From Methanomicrobium antiquum (GTDB lineage: Archaea > Halobacteriota > Methanomicrobia > Methanomicrobiales > Methanomicrobiaceae): a DNA stretch of 64,000 nucleotides. The DNA lies in NCBI RefSeq assembly GCF_029633915.1, contig NZ_CP091092.1:1488001-1552000 (forward strand). The letters are read 5' to 3'. The position numbers and the translations under genes were made by a program. The notes under the pieces were generated by a model. It saw only the letters and a list, made by a program, of their open reading frames with translations. It was not told where the DNA came from and did not search any database. Of the stretch, positions 26,099 to 34,387 are shown in pieces (within the stretch, counting starts at the first letter, position 1; each line of letters opens with the position of its first letter).

Positions 26099-28042
26099 GT
26101 GGCATTTAACTTCAAATTACGTTCTTTTAGAAATCTTTCAGATAAACTTCGCTTTATAGGACCAGGTATTCTTCTTGCAATTGCCGCCGCAGGTGAAAGT
26201 GGAATCTCAGAAGCACTTGAAATCGGTGCGCACTATCATTTTGAACTTATCTGGGTTATAATTCTTACATTAATCTTTAAGTTTGCCTTTACAAACGGCA
26301 TTGCAAGATATACACTTTCAACTGGAGAGACAATTTTTGAGGGTCTTACAAAAATACCGGGGCCTAAAAACTGGACCGTTGTTTTCATCACACTGATATT
26401 TCTTTTAGAGATGTTCGCATACGGAGGAATGCTTCTTTTTGGCGCAATCTTCATCGACTACTATCTGCCGGGAGTATACTTTGAAAGGCTTATTGCTTTG
26501 ATAACCCTTGCTGTAATTTTGTTTTTGCTATGGAAAAATTCATACGAAAGAATTGAAATAATCGTTGTTGCAATTGCAATCTGCCTTTTTGTTGGAATAG
26601 GCTACTGTTTGTTAGGATTTAACCTCCCAATAGAGTCAATTGCCGCAGGTGTCATTCCAAAAGTTCCGCCAGGCTCAGTCCTTTCGATTATGGCTTTGAT
26701 GGGCGCAATAGGTTCGGGATTAAATCTTTTATTATATACTGTATGGCTTCATGAGAAAAGTCATGGTGAATGCGGCCCTGATTTTTTCAAAAAATACATA
26801 CGCTATGTAAACCTCGATCTTTTGCTTGCGTTCTTCCTGGTATCTGTAATAACAATTCTTTTCATGACTCTTGGTGTAAGCGGATTTGTTGTATCATTCA
26901 TAGGTCATGGTGAAGAATTAAGTCTTGATGCAATCATTGTTCAGGTTTTATATGTTTTATCAAACGTTCCCTTTGGAAATGCATTCTTTTTGATATTCGG
27001 TTATCTTATAATGTTTGGTGCGGCAATCACAGGAATAGACGGTCGTGCCCGTGCAATATCATCCGTTTTAAAGAGCTCATACTCTACAAAATTTTCAGAG
27101 ATGCAGCTTTACAGGATTCTCATCTTAATTTTTGCAGGAATTATTGCATCCGCGGTTATATTTGGAGAACCCTCAGCCCTGATTCATTCGGTCTCTGCTA
27201 TTGCATCTATCATGTTTGCCCTGCTTGGATTCATGGTAATTTACCTTGATCTAAAACTGCCTGATTATTCACGCGGCAACAGGGTCTGGCTTTTGATAAT
27301 GGTACTTGGAAGTTCCGCATTTTTATTTATGGCGCTAATGATGGAGGGAACTTTCATCATTGTCGGACTTCCGCTCATCGAAAGCCTTGTCCTTTTGATT
27401 ATTCCGGTATACATCTTCACTAAAACCGAGCTTTTCAGAAAGTGCATAACAAGGCGGCTTGAGATAGCAGACTTCATATGGGTCATTCTGATATTTGCCG
27501 CAATCTCAGTTTACGGAGCTTTCAGGGGAATTCCAACAGAAGGAATAGTTATCAATGCAGGTCATGTCGGCCCGATGATTGCAGGAATTATATGCGGGCC
27601 TGCCGCCGGTGCACTTACAGGTCTTGCCGGAGGAGTCTATATTTTTGAAACCGGCGGAAGTACTGCACTTATATTTGCAATTGGAACAATTGCATCAGGG
27701 ATAATCACAGGTTACTTTACATATTACTGGAGAGGAAATCTCACATACTCAAAAGGAGCTTTAATGGTAATTGCCGCAGAGCTTTTCTGCTATGTGGCAG
27801 TTCCGCTCATTCTTCTAAAAGATACAGCATTTGTCGCAGATCTTCTTCGAAGAAGTTTTCTGCCAATGCTCATCGCCAATATGACAGGTGTTTTAATCTT
27901 TATCTACTTCTTAAAAGAAGGAAAATACTGCATTATTCATAAACAAAAAAGCCGGAATAATATTAAGTTTAGGCCTGGAAAAAAAGATGTTTCCCTCTCA
28001 GACGATAAAGGCAAAAAAGAATCCCAACAGGAGAGGTTGTAA
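26099..28042 (+). CDS. NRAMP-fold membrane protein lacking metal ligands, fused to a 5TMR_LYT-like domain
   Basis: Membrane protein of 647 residues. Residues 1-430 align with NRAMP transporters from FIGPG in helix 1 to the later helices, but the metal motif DPGN of helix 1 reads GESG (32-35) and MPH of helix 6 reads SGL (206-208). The classical Asp, Asn and Met ligands are therefore absent. Residues about 455-580 form a further five-helix block with INAGHVGPMIAGIICGP, AGGVYIF and GGSTALIFAIGT, the hallmark of the 5TMR_LYT sensor domain of LytS-type proteins. A hydrophilic tail follows. The start is GTG at 26099. The stop overlaps the binding-protein gene, so the two are coupled. A sensory or atypical transport role is inference. 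Confidence 0.8.
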   Translation: MAFNFKLRSFRNLSDKLRFIGPGILLAIAAAGESGISEALEIGAHYHFELIWVIILTLIFKFAFTNGIARYTLSTGETIFEGLTKIPGPKNWTVVFITLIFLLEMFAYGGMLLFGAIFIDYYLPGVYFERLIALITLAVILFLLWKNSYERIEIIVVAIAICLFVGIGYCLLGFNLPIESIAAGVIPKVPPGSVLSIMALMGAIGSGLNLLLYTVWLHEKSHGECGPDFFKKYIRYVNLDLLLAFFLVSVITILFMTLGVSGFVVSFIGHGEELSLDAIIVQVLYVLSNVPFGNAFFLIFGYLIMFGAAITGIDGRARAISSVLKSSYSTKFSEMQLYRILILIFAGIIASAVIFGEPSALIHSVSAIASIMFALLGFMVIYLDLKLPDYSRGNRVWLLIMVLGSSAFLFMALMMEGTFIIVGLPLIESLVLLIIPVYIFTKTELFRKCITRRLEIADFIWVILIFAAISVYGAFRGIPTEGIVINAGHVGPMIAGIICGPAAGALTGLAGGVYIFETGGSTALIFAIGTIASGIITGYFTYYWRGNLTYSKGALMVIAAELFCYVAVPLILLKDTAFVADLLRRSFLPMLIANMTGVLIFIYFLKEGKYCIIHKQKSRNNIKFRPGKKDVSLSDDKGKKESQQERL

Positions 28043-29238
28043 TGGATATAAAAATACCCCGCTCTAATTTTAGAATTAAGCTTTCAACAATTATATTTCT
28101 GATTCTTATAATCACAGGGCTTGGTTTTCTCTTCCTTTACAATTTTGGCCCTGCACCTGAAAGCTACCCTGAAGAAATTAAAATAGGAGCAATTCTTCCG
28201 CTTTCGGGAAGCATGAAAGAGTACGGAATCGAAATAAAACAGGGAATCGATCTTGCAGTTGAAGATATAAACAGCGCAGGAGGACTTAGGGGAAGGCCTG
28301 TATCTGTTGAATACTTTGATAATATCGGAAGCGAAAATCTGGCTGTTTTTGGATTTAAGGGTATGGTGGATGATAAAATACCAATAGTCATAGGTCCGGT
28401 TTCAAGCAACATCGCACTTGTCCTTGCAGGTCTTGCAGAAGAGTTGGAAACTGTTTTAATCTCTCCTACTGCAACAAATCCGGGTCTTTCGGATTACAAA
28501 AATTATGTTTTCAGAACCATATCGTCTGATGTATATCAGGGAAAAGGCATTGCAAAAGTTCTTCCAACACTAAACCCCGGTGTAAAAACGGCCTCTGTGA
28601 TATACATAAATACAGATTATGGAATCGGACTTAAAAGCTCATTTGAGGATTGGTTCCCTCAGGCAGGAGGAGAAGTTGTTTTTTCAAAAAGCTATGAAGC
28701 AGGAGAGCCTGACTATTACAATCTCATAAACGAGCTTAAAGAGAAAAATTCCGATGCTGTTGTATTGGTAGGAACTGTTGAAGATGCTACAACAATTCTC
28801 AAAAACGCAGATGAGATGAATCTTGATACAATATGGTTCTGCTCGGAGGGTCTTATAAACGCAGTTATTCCTGAAACTGTCGGAGAATATAGTGAAGGAA
28901 TATGTGCTCTTATGCAATCAAGCCAGATACAATCAAATGTATTCATAAACCGATATATGAAAAAATACAATAAAACTGTGGACTGGCCTGTGACTTACGG
29001 ATATGATACCATGATGGTTGTTGCAGAAGCGGTTGGTGCATCAGACTATGATGGAAAGAGCATAAGCGATGCCCTTAAGCGTGTAAGGCATATTGGTCTT
29101 TGCGGGCCGAAGGTATTTGATGAGAATGGAGATATACCGCCTGCCTATGATATTATGAGAATTGAAAAGGGCAAATGGGAAAGAGTCAAATGGAATCAGG
29201 TTGTCTTCAGCGAGGATAGCCAGACAGAGAGTCATTGA
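28042..29238 (+). CDS. Membrane-anchored branched-chain amino acid-type binding protein
   Basis: Extracytoplasmic binding protein of 398 residues (type I periplasmic fold, LivJ/ANF-like). The N-terminal helix (about 13-35) has no lipobox or clear cleavage site and so probably stays as an anchor. The mature fold starts EIKIGAILPLSGSMKEYG and contains GGLRGRPVSVEYFDN, VIGPVSSNIAL, LISPTATNPGLSD and YGYDTMMVVAEAV. Its ATG overlaps the stop of the NRAMP-like gene. No ABC permease or ATPase of the Liv type is adjacent, so it may present a ligand to that membrane partner; this is inference. Confidence 0.88.
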   Translation: MDIKIPRSNFRIKLSTIIFLILIITGLGFLFLYNFGPAPESYPEEIKIGAILPLSGSMKEYGIEIKQGIDLAVEDINSAGGLRGRPVSVEYFDNIGSENLAVFGFKGMVDDKIPIVIGPVSSNIALVLAGLAEELETVLISPTATNPGLSDYKNYVFRTISSDVYQGKGIAKVLPTLNPGVKTASVIYINTDYGIGLKSSFEDWFPQAGGEVVFSKSYEAGEPDYYNLINELKEKNSDAVVLVGTVEDATTILKNADEMNLDTIWFCSEGLINAVIPETVGEYSEGICALMQSSQIQSNVFINRYMKKYNKTVDWPVTYGYDTMMVVAEAVGASDYDGKSISDALKRVRHIGLCGPKVFDENGDIPPAYDIMRIEKGKWERVKWNQVVFSEDSQTESH

Positions 29239-29357
29239 ATTATTATTTTTTTTGAGATTTATAATTCTTTTATTTAAACTTCATACAAAACATTCTGCTT
29301 AAAACTGCCTGATTTTTCCTTATTCCAAACCTGAATTTATTCCATACCCATAATAAT

Positions 29358-30182
29358 CTACTCAGATAATTTCTCTTTTTTTCTTAGGTTCTTCTTAAAC
29401 CCGATTACTATCAGATATACTATAACACTAAACAGAATTATTGTGGCGCCGGATGGAACGTTTAGTTCATATGAGAGAAATATTCCTGTTGTTGTAAAAA
29501 AAATCCCCGTCAGAACTGACAGATAAATCATCATTTTAAGATTACCTGTGAATTCACGTGCAATTGCCGCAGGGAGAGTCAAAAGCGCAATTACAAGTAT
29601 TATTCCTACCACCTGAATCAGCATAACAATAGTAACAGCAGTTAGAATCAAAAGGACTGTCATCACAAACCCTGATGGAATATTCATTACTGATGCATAC
29701 TCTTCATCAAATGTAACTGCCAGAAAATGATTGTAAAAGAGTCCGATAATTAAAATAATTCCAATAACTATTGCAAACATCAGGAAAAGATCTGATGAGG
29801 GAACCAGCAGGATGTTTCCGAATAAATATCCAAAAAGATCAGGCGCGAATCCCGGTGTTAAATATATAAGCATAATTCCAAAAGCCATTCCCCCTGCCCA
29901 AACAGCGCCAACAAGAGTGTCCAGATGCTGATGAGCAACGCTTCTAAGCCTGGCAATAAAAGCCGCAACAGCAATACAAAAAACCATTGCTCCGGCTATT
30001 GGATCAAATCCAAGATAATATCCAAGCCCTATTCCTCCAAAGGATGCATGCGAAATTCCACCGGATAAAGAGACCATTCTTTTAACAACCACAAAACTTC
30101 CGATTATTCCGCAGGCAACACTTGCTAAAATCCCTGCTAAAAGAGCGTTTCTAAAAAATTCATAACCAAGAGCGGCAATCAT
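29358..30182 (-). CDS. Metal ABC transporter permease (ZnuB/ABC-3 type)
   Basis: Membrane subunit of 274 residues with about eight or nine helices, of the Zn/Mn ABC-3 family. Family landmarks are GSFVVVKRMVSLSGGISHASFGGIGLGYYLG, with the conserved His in the helix facing the pore, and the region ALLTLPAAIAREFTGNL. The start ATG at 30182 has GGAGAG upstream; a longer reading back to 30263 overlaps the ATPase gene and lacks hydrophobic sequence. It is the third gene of a minus-strand operon (binding protein, ATPase, permease). Confidence 0.9.
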   Translation of the reverse strand: MIAALGYEFFRNALLAGILASVACGIIGSFVVVKRMVSLSGGISHASFGGIGLGYYLGFDPIAGAMVFCIAVAAFIARLRSVAHQHLDTLVGAVWAGGMAFGIMLIYLTPGFAPDLFGYLFGNILLVPSSDLFLMFAIVIGIILIIGLFYNHFLAVTFDEEYASVMNIPSGFVMTVLLILTAVTIVMLIQVVGIILVIALLTLPAAIAREFTGNLKMMIYLSVLTGIFFTTTGIFLSYELNVPSGATIILFSVIVYLIVIGFKKNLRKKEKLSE

Positions 30183-30205
30183 AATCTCTCCTTTATCCTC
30201 CTGTG

Positions 30206-30961
30206 TTAGTGCTTCTCCAAAACCCGGTGGGCAAGGCCATGGGCAATCAGATCTACCGGACATTTGTAGGCGGAAAGAAGCATATCATCGGTAATTTCAT
30301 TATTGTTGTGTGTGTAGAGTTTTTTGTTTAAACATGCAATAATATCAATATTGGATGACAGAACACCAATATCGTGGGTTACAAGAACAATTGTCATCTT
30401 TTTATGAAGATCCATTAAGATATCATGGAATTTGTCCTCTGTTGGAGAGTCAACATAAACAGTTGGTTCGTCCAGCAGGAGTATTTTGGGTTTTCCAACT
30501 ATTGCGCGTGCAATAATCGCTCTTTGTTGTTCACCACCGGAAATCTCACTTATGCTTCTTGAAGAAAGTTCAGAAATTCCCAAAGATTCTAAAGCCTCAT
30601 CAACAAGCTCGTAATCAGAAGCGGAATATTTTTTTCTAAGGCCTCCTATGTGTCCCAGCCTTCCGGTAAGCACCATCTCAGAAACAGTAATTGGATATTT
30701 GAAATCAAATGTATGAAACTGCGGCACATATCCTAAAAGATAGCGGTTTTTTTTAGGTTCCTCACCATATATTTCAACTGTTCCAAAATCAGGTTTTATA
30801 AGTCCAAGGATTACTTTCAAAAGGATTGATTTTCCGCCGCCATTTGGACCGATTATTGCATAGGACTCTCCCTCTTTAATTTTAAAATCAACATTGTCAA
30901 GAACTTTTTGATTTTCCTTGTAAACTGTGACCTTTTTTACTTCAACAGCAGTATCAGGCAT
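30206..30961 (-). CDS. Metal ABC transporter ATPase (ZnuC type)
   Basis: ATPase of 251 residues. Walker A is GPNGGGKSILLK (note GGGKS), the Q-loop LGYVPQFHTFDFKYP, the signature EISGGEQQRAIIARA, Walker B ILLLDEPTVYVD and the switch VTHD. The Q-loop region (PQ then DFKYPITV) is characteristic of zinc and manganese transporters. It is two bases from the binding-protein gene and 23 from the permease gene. Confidence 0.93.
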   Translation of the reverse strand: MPDTAVEVKKVTVYKENQKVLDNVDFKIKEGESYAIIGPNGGGKSILLKVILGLIKPDFGTVEIYGEEPKKNRYLLGYVPQFHTFDFKYPITVSEMVLTGRLGHIGGLRKKYSASDYELVDEALESLGISELSSRSISEISGGEQQRAIIARAIVGKPKILLLDEPTVYVDSPTEDKFHDILMDLHKKMTIVLVTHDIGVLSSNIDIIACLNKKLYTHNNNEITDDMLLSAYKCPVDLIAHGLAHRVLEKH

Positions 30962-30963
30962 AT

Positions 30964-31860
30964 TTAGACCTCCGAGAATGCTTTGGCAACAGATTCTAAA
31001 TTTTCAATGTAGTTTTCAGAGAGCGGATCAATCAAAACCACTTTTCCTGATATTGCATTGGCAATTACCTCAGCACTTCTTGTAGTATGCTCAGGTGATG
31101 CAAATACAACTTTTATGTCCTTTTCTTTTGCCATATCAATTATTTCGGCAATTTCTGCAGGTGAAGGCTCTTTTCCATCACTTTCAACAGATATAAGATT
31201 TAAAGAATAATCCCTTGCAAAGTATGACCATGCCGGATGGTAAACTAAAATTGTCTCTTCTTCTCTTCCGGAAAGCTCGGATTTGATTTTTTTGTCAGCC
31301 TCATCTATTTTTTCAGCGTAATTTTGAAAGTTAGCCAGAAAATAATCTTTCTCATCAGGACTTACCTCAATTAAACCTTCACAGAAGTTCTCAGCCATTT
31401 TTTTCATATTTTGTGGTGACAACCAGATATGAGGATCCACTCCATTGTTTTCTCCGGTTATTAAAGATATTCCGTTTGAACAATCAACAATTTTCATATC
31501 CGGATTTATGCTTTTTATTTTATCCATCCAGGCAAGCTCAAATTCTATTTGAGAGCCGGTCATTGCATAAAGTTCGGTTTCAGAGAGGGCTTTTAACTGC
31601 CCCGATGTAAGCTCATATGTATGAGGATTTGAGCCGGGCGGAATCATGACATAAACATCAACCCTATCTTTTCCTACAGCCTCTGCAAACTCCTTTTCAG
31701 GAAGTATTGATACAGCAACAGTTAATTTGGAATTGTTATCTGAGTAGTCAGAGATGTTTTCAGAGTTTTGTGTACACCCTGAAAACAAAATCGTTAAAAA
31801 ATTCATCATAATAAGGGCAATTAACAGAAGAAATATATCGTTTCTTATCCCTGCTTTCAT
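30964..31860 (-). CDS. Metal-binding lipoprotein of the ZnuA/TroA family
   Basis: Extracytoplasmic binding protein of about 298 residues. A lipobox FSGC follows an N-terminal hydrophobic helix. The cluster A-I ligands are visible: His in NPHTYELT, His in DPHIWLSP, His in YHPAWSYFARDY and an acidic residue in ASPEHTT/LIDPLS. The His-rich loop of typical ZnuA is missing, so zinc and manganese cannot be told apart. ATG 31860, with GGGGA upstream, is preferred to 31890. The inverted repeat at 31988-32019 upstream is a plausible metal-regulator site. Confidence 0.9.
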   Translation of the reverse strand: MKAGIRNDIFLLLIALIMMNFLTILFSGCTQNSENISDYSDNNSKLTVAVSILPEKEFAEAVGKDRVDVYVMIPPGSNPHTYELTSGQLKALSETELYAMTGSQIEFELAWMDKIKSINPDMKIVDCSNGISLITGENNGVDPHIWLSPQNMKKMAENFCEGLIEVSPDEKDYFLANFQNYAEKIDEADKKIKSELSGREEETILVYHPAWSYFARDYSLNLISVESDGKEPSPAEIAEIIDMAKEKDIKVVFASPEHTTRSAEVIANAISGKVVLIDPLSENYIENLESVAKAFSEV

Positions 31861-31987
31861 AGTATTCCCCATAATTGTTTTATTTTTCATATTGCCATTC
31901 AGCCTATAATTTATTTTGGGTAGAAATCCTAAAAACCAAAAAAAATGTTTTAATTCAGTCTATATTCTATCCAGAAGTTAATATTTT

Positions 31988-32019
31988 ATTTTAGGCAGAC
32001 ATCAGCTAAAGCCTAAAAT
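31988..32019. promoter_or_regulatory. Inverted repeat ATTTTAGGC-N14-GCCTAAAAT
   Basis: Perfect 9-base arms at 31988-31996 and 32011-32019. In archaea, TTAGGYRRRCCTAA-like motifs are known operators of DtxR/MntR-type metal regulators, and the arms share the TTAGGC core. It lies about 130 bases upstream of the metal ABC operon start. Assignment as a metal operator is inference. Confidence 0.45.
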
Positions 32020-32103
32020 TATCAGGATTTAAAAAAATTCCTAAAGAATGATAAAAAATTCTCAAGACAAAAAAGAGAGTTTTGATTCTGCAATTATTTG
32101 GAC

Positions 32104-32181
32104 ACTAAATGTTTATACTAAAAGAAATATCAAAAGAGACTTTGAATTAAAACATATATGTTATTAACATTTAGTATAAAC
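32104..32181. promoter_or_regulatory. Permuted inverted repeats upstream of FmdE gene
   Basis: GTTTATACTAAA (32111-32122) is the exact reverse complement of bases 32170-32181, and ACTAAATGTT (32104-32113) is the reverse complement of 32166-32175, so the same sequence occurs twice in opposite orientation with its blocks permuted. Between them lies the palindrome AACATATATGTT (32151-32162). The right arm ends 24 bases before the ATG. This looks like a regulator-binding array. Confidence 0.5.
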
Positions 32182-32204
32182 GTAATAATAAAGGTAAAGA
32201 CGTA

Positions 32205-32819
32205 ATGACCCGAAATTTAAAATCTTTTGAAGAGGCCTCAGAGTTTCACGGGCATAAATGCCCGGGTCTTGCTTATGGATACAGGGCCGCAGAATATGCA
32301 TTAAAAGAACTGTTCCAGGACAGAGCGCAGGATGAAGAGCTTGTAGCAATTGTTGAAAACGATGCATGCGGTATTGATGCAATCCAGTTTTTAACCGGCT
32401 GTACAATAGGGAAAGGGAATCTTATTTTCAATGATTACGGAAAGCAGGTTTATACATTTATTAAAAGAAACGGAAACGATGCCGTAAGGATTGTTCAAAA
32501 AGATAAAACCTCAATGGGTGATTTTGACAAAGTCACAGGTGAACTTTCAGATAAAGTCTTTTCAAACACTGCAACAGATGAGGAGAAAAATGAATTTTTC
32601 AGGCGAAGAGAGATAGTTATGAATAAAATTCTTCAGATGCCTGTTGAGGATTTATATACCTTAAAACACATTAAACCGCAAATTCCGGAGAAGGCAAGAT
32701 TGTTCAAATCCCACAAATGTGCAAGATGCGGAGAGAATGTATCTGAATCAAGGGCAAGAATTGAAAACGGAGAGATTGTCTGTATCCCGTGCTTCAATGA
32801 ATATTCCCGGGGATGGTAA
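32205..32819 (+). CDS. fmdE: FmdE-family protein with C-terminal zinc ribbon
   Basis: FmdE proteins are associated with molybdenum formylmethanofuran dehydrogenase, though their exact role is unsettled. The 204-residue protein has the FmdE domain (about 1-140), starting with SFEEASEFHGHKCPGLAYGY and including VENDACGIDAIQFLTGCT and GKGNL, with conserved His and Cys residues. Residues 168-198 form a zinc ribbon (HKCARCGEN, then VCIPCF). Its promoter region carries an unusual repeat array. The neighbouring metal transporter and a BASS carrier make metal-related control conceivable. Confidence 0.88.
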   Translation: MTRNLKSFEEASEFHGHKCPGLAYGYRAAEYALKELFQDRAQDEELVAIVENDACGIDAIQFLTGCTIGKGNLIFNDYGKQVYTFIKRNGNDAVRIVQKDKTSMGDFDKVTGELSDKVFSNTATDEEKNEFFRRREIVMNKILQMPVEDLYTLKHIKPQIPEKARLFKSHKCARCGENVSESRARIENGEIVCIPCFNEYSRGW

Positions 32820-32975
32820 AATAAATCTTAAATTTTAATTTTATTTATTTTAGTTTTCATCTGAATTTTTATATTTTTTTATATTTTTGCCCACATCAAT
32901 ATATAAATCCGGTGTCAAATTATTTCGGGATACTACTCTTTTTCATATTCTTCATAACATTTCTGTTTTCAATCA

Positions 32976-33872
32976 TCAACTGCTGTTTCCTGAAAGAATA
33001 GTTTTTTTTCCGGCCTTATGATCCTTCCAAAGCCAATAACCTGCAAGTCCCCCGGATACTATCGACTGGACTATTATATAGATAATTATCATAATTATCG
33101 CAATTGATAATTCAGAAAAACTGCTTAAAACTATCAAAAAAGCAACTCCTGCATTTCTATTAACTGAACTGATGAGCATTGACTTTTTCTCATCTGCTTT
33201 TTTACTCCCGAAATAATATCCTATAATTGCAGAGAATAAAACTGCAATTATTATTGCAGGAAAAGCATTTGTTCCAAATACCGCTGAGAAAAATCCACCA
33301 TGAGACTCTTTTAGAAATATCATGAAAAGAGATGCAACAATTACTATGAAGGCTGATACATTTGATACCCAAAATGCTCCCCATGAAAGTTTTTTTGCCA
33401 GTCGCGGCTTTGATTGACTAAGATAAATCCCAAAAAATAAAGGAAGCATCTGAATAAGTGCAAGGGTTTTGATAACCGGCAATGGATCAAGGGTATGTGA
33501 CTGAGGCATCTCAAGCATCATGGTAAAAGGCGCTGAGAAAACCGCAATTGTGCATAAAAAAAACATAAGAGCAGTTGAATGTCCGACATCTCCGTTGGCA
33601 ACCTCTGTTATCCGCGGTGCATATGACGCGCCGGGCGCACATGCCATTAATAAAAATCCAATTAACACTGCACCTGATAGTCCTAGTATTGAGGATAATA
33701 AAAATGCAAAAAGCGGAATTGCAATCAGGTTTATTGCTGAGGATTTAAGAAGCACTCCGGGCCTTTTGAATGAATCAACAATTGCCTGAAGAGAGAGGCC
33801 AAAACCTATTGAAAGCATAGAGGAGATTATGAATACATAAATCAGGCTTAGAAGCATCTCAGTAATAAGCAC
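32976..33872 (-). CDS. BASS-family (bile acid:sodium symporter-like) transporter
   Basis: Membrane protein of 298 residues with nine or ten helices. The MACAPGASYAPRITEVANGDVGHSTALM segment matches the conserved, discontinuous-helix region of BASS carriers (residues about 78-105). Archaeal members move small organic anions; the substrate is unknown. It stands alone, convergent with the FmdE gene, and carries no unusual features. Confidence 0.82.
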   Translation of the reverse strand: MLITEMLLSLIYVFIISSMLSIGFGLSLQAIVDSFKRPGVLLKSSAINLIAIPLFAFLLSSILGLSGAVLIGFLLMACAPGASYAPRITEVANGDVGHSTALMFFLCTIAVFSAPFTMMLEMPQSHTLDPLPVIKTLALIQMLPLFFGIYLSQSKPRLAKKLSWGAFWVSNVSAFIVIVASLFMIFLKESHGGFFSAVFGTNAFPAIIIAVLFSAIIGYYFGSKKADEKKSMLISSVNRNAGVAFLIVLSSFSELSIAIIMIIIYIIVQSIVSGGLAGYWLWKDHKAGKKTILSGNSS

Positions 33873-34020
33873 AAAATGTATTTGGCATGCATATTATTAA
33901 AAAACAACATAACTTAGTCTAAAAAACACACATCAATCAAACCAGTTTCATCATGTTTTTGATTCAGGCAACAAAAGGCAATATCAAAAAAATATAACAA
34001 GAAAACAGCAAGAAAAACTG

Positions 34021-34052
34021 CCTAAAAAAAGCCTGCGTAAAATTTGTAAAAA
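34021..34052 (-). terminator. T-rich terminator after tRNA-His
   Basis: On the minus strand T5 follows the tRNA directly, then a T7 run 22 bases further on. Confidence 0.45.
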
Positions 34053-34124
34053 GGCCGGGGCCGAGACTTGAACCCGAGTCCAGGGAGCCACAATCCCTGA
34101 GGATAACCACTACCCTACCCCGGC
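34053..34124 (-). tRNA. tRNA-His (anticodon GTG) without encoded G-1
   Basis: A 72-base cloverleaf on the minus strand: acceptor GCCGGGG pairs with CCCCGGC, anticodon arm AGGGA-TTGTGGC-TCCCT, T loop TTCAAGT. The discriminator is C73. The base before G1 is T, so the G-1 needed by histidyl-tRNA synthetase is not encoded. CCA is absent as well. A box A-like TTTTAAATT lies about 20 bases upstream. Confidence 0.95.
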
Positions 34125-34194
34125 AGAACTGCTTTACTTAATTTAAAAGACATTGCTAATTAAGATATCTTTTTTCATCTGCAAATTGCATCAC

Positions 34195-34226
34195 TCTATG
34201 AGACCATTAATCTATGAGACCATTAA
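34195..34226. repeat. 16-base perfect tandem duplication
   Basis: TCTATGAGACCATTAA occurs at 34195-34210 and again at 34211-34226, between tRNA-His and infB. Function unknown. Confidence 0.85.
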
Positions 34227-34387
34227 TAATGTTGGATGTGCCAATTAATAGACAGGTAATTTCTTACAGTCTGGTGATTTCTAATATACGTGTTTAAACA
34301 AATGTTTGATGCACAGTTATAATGAAAATCAGATTCCGGTTTTCATAGGAATCCAATATCAGCCAGTCATTTTTTGGAGTGAATATC

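Larger units (their letters stand above)
31891..32204. other. Divergent regulatory region, metal ABC operon and FmdE gene
   Basis: A 314-base AT-rich region between the divergent binding-protein and FmdE-family genes. It contains a 9-base inverted repeat (31988-32019), a cluster of permuted TTTATACTAAATG repeats (32104-32181) and a 12-base palindrome. No gene is seen. Confidence 0.6.
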
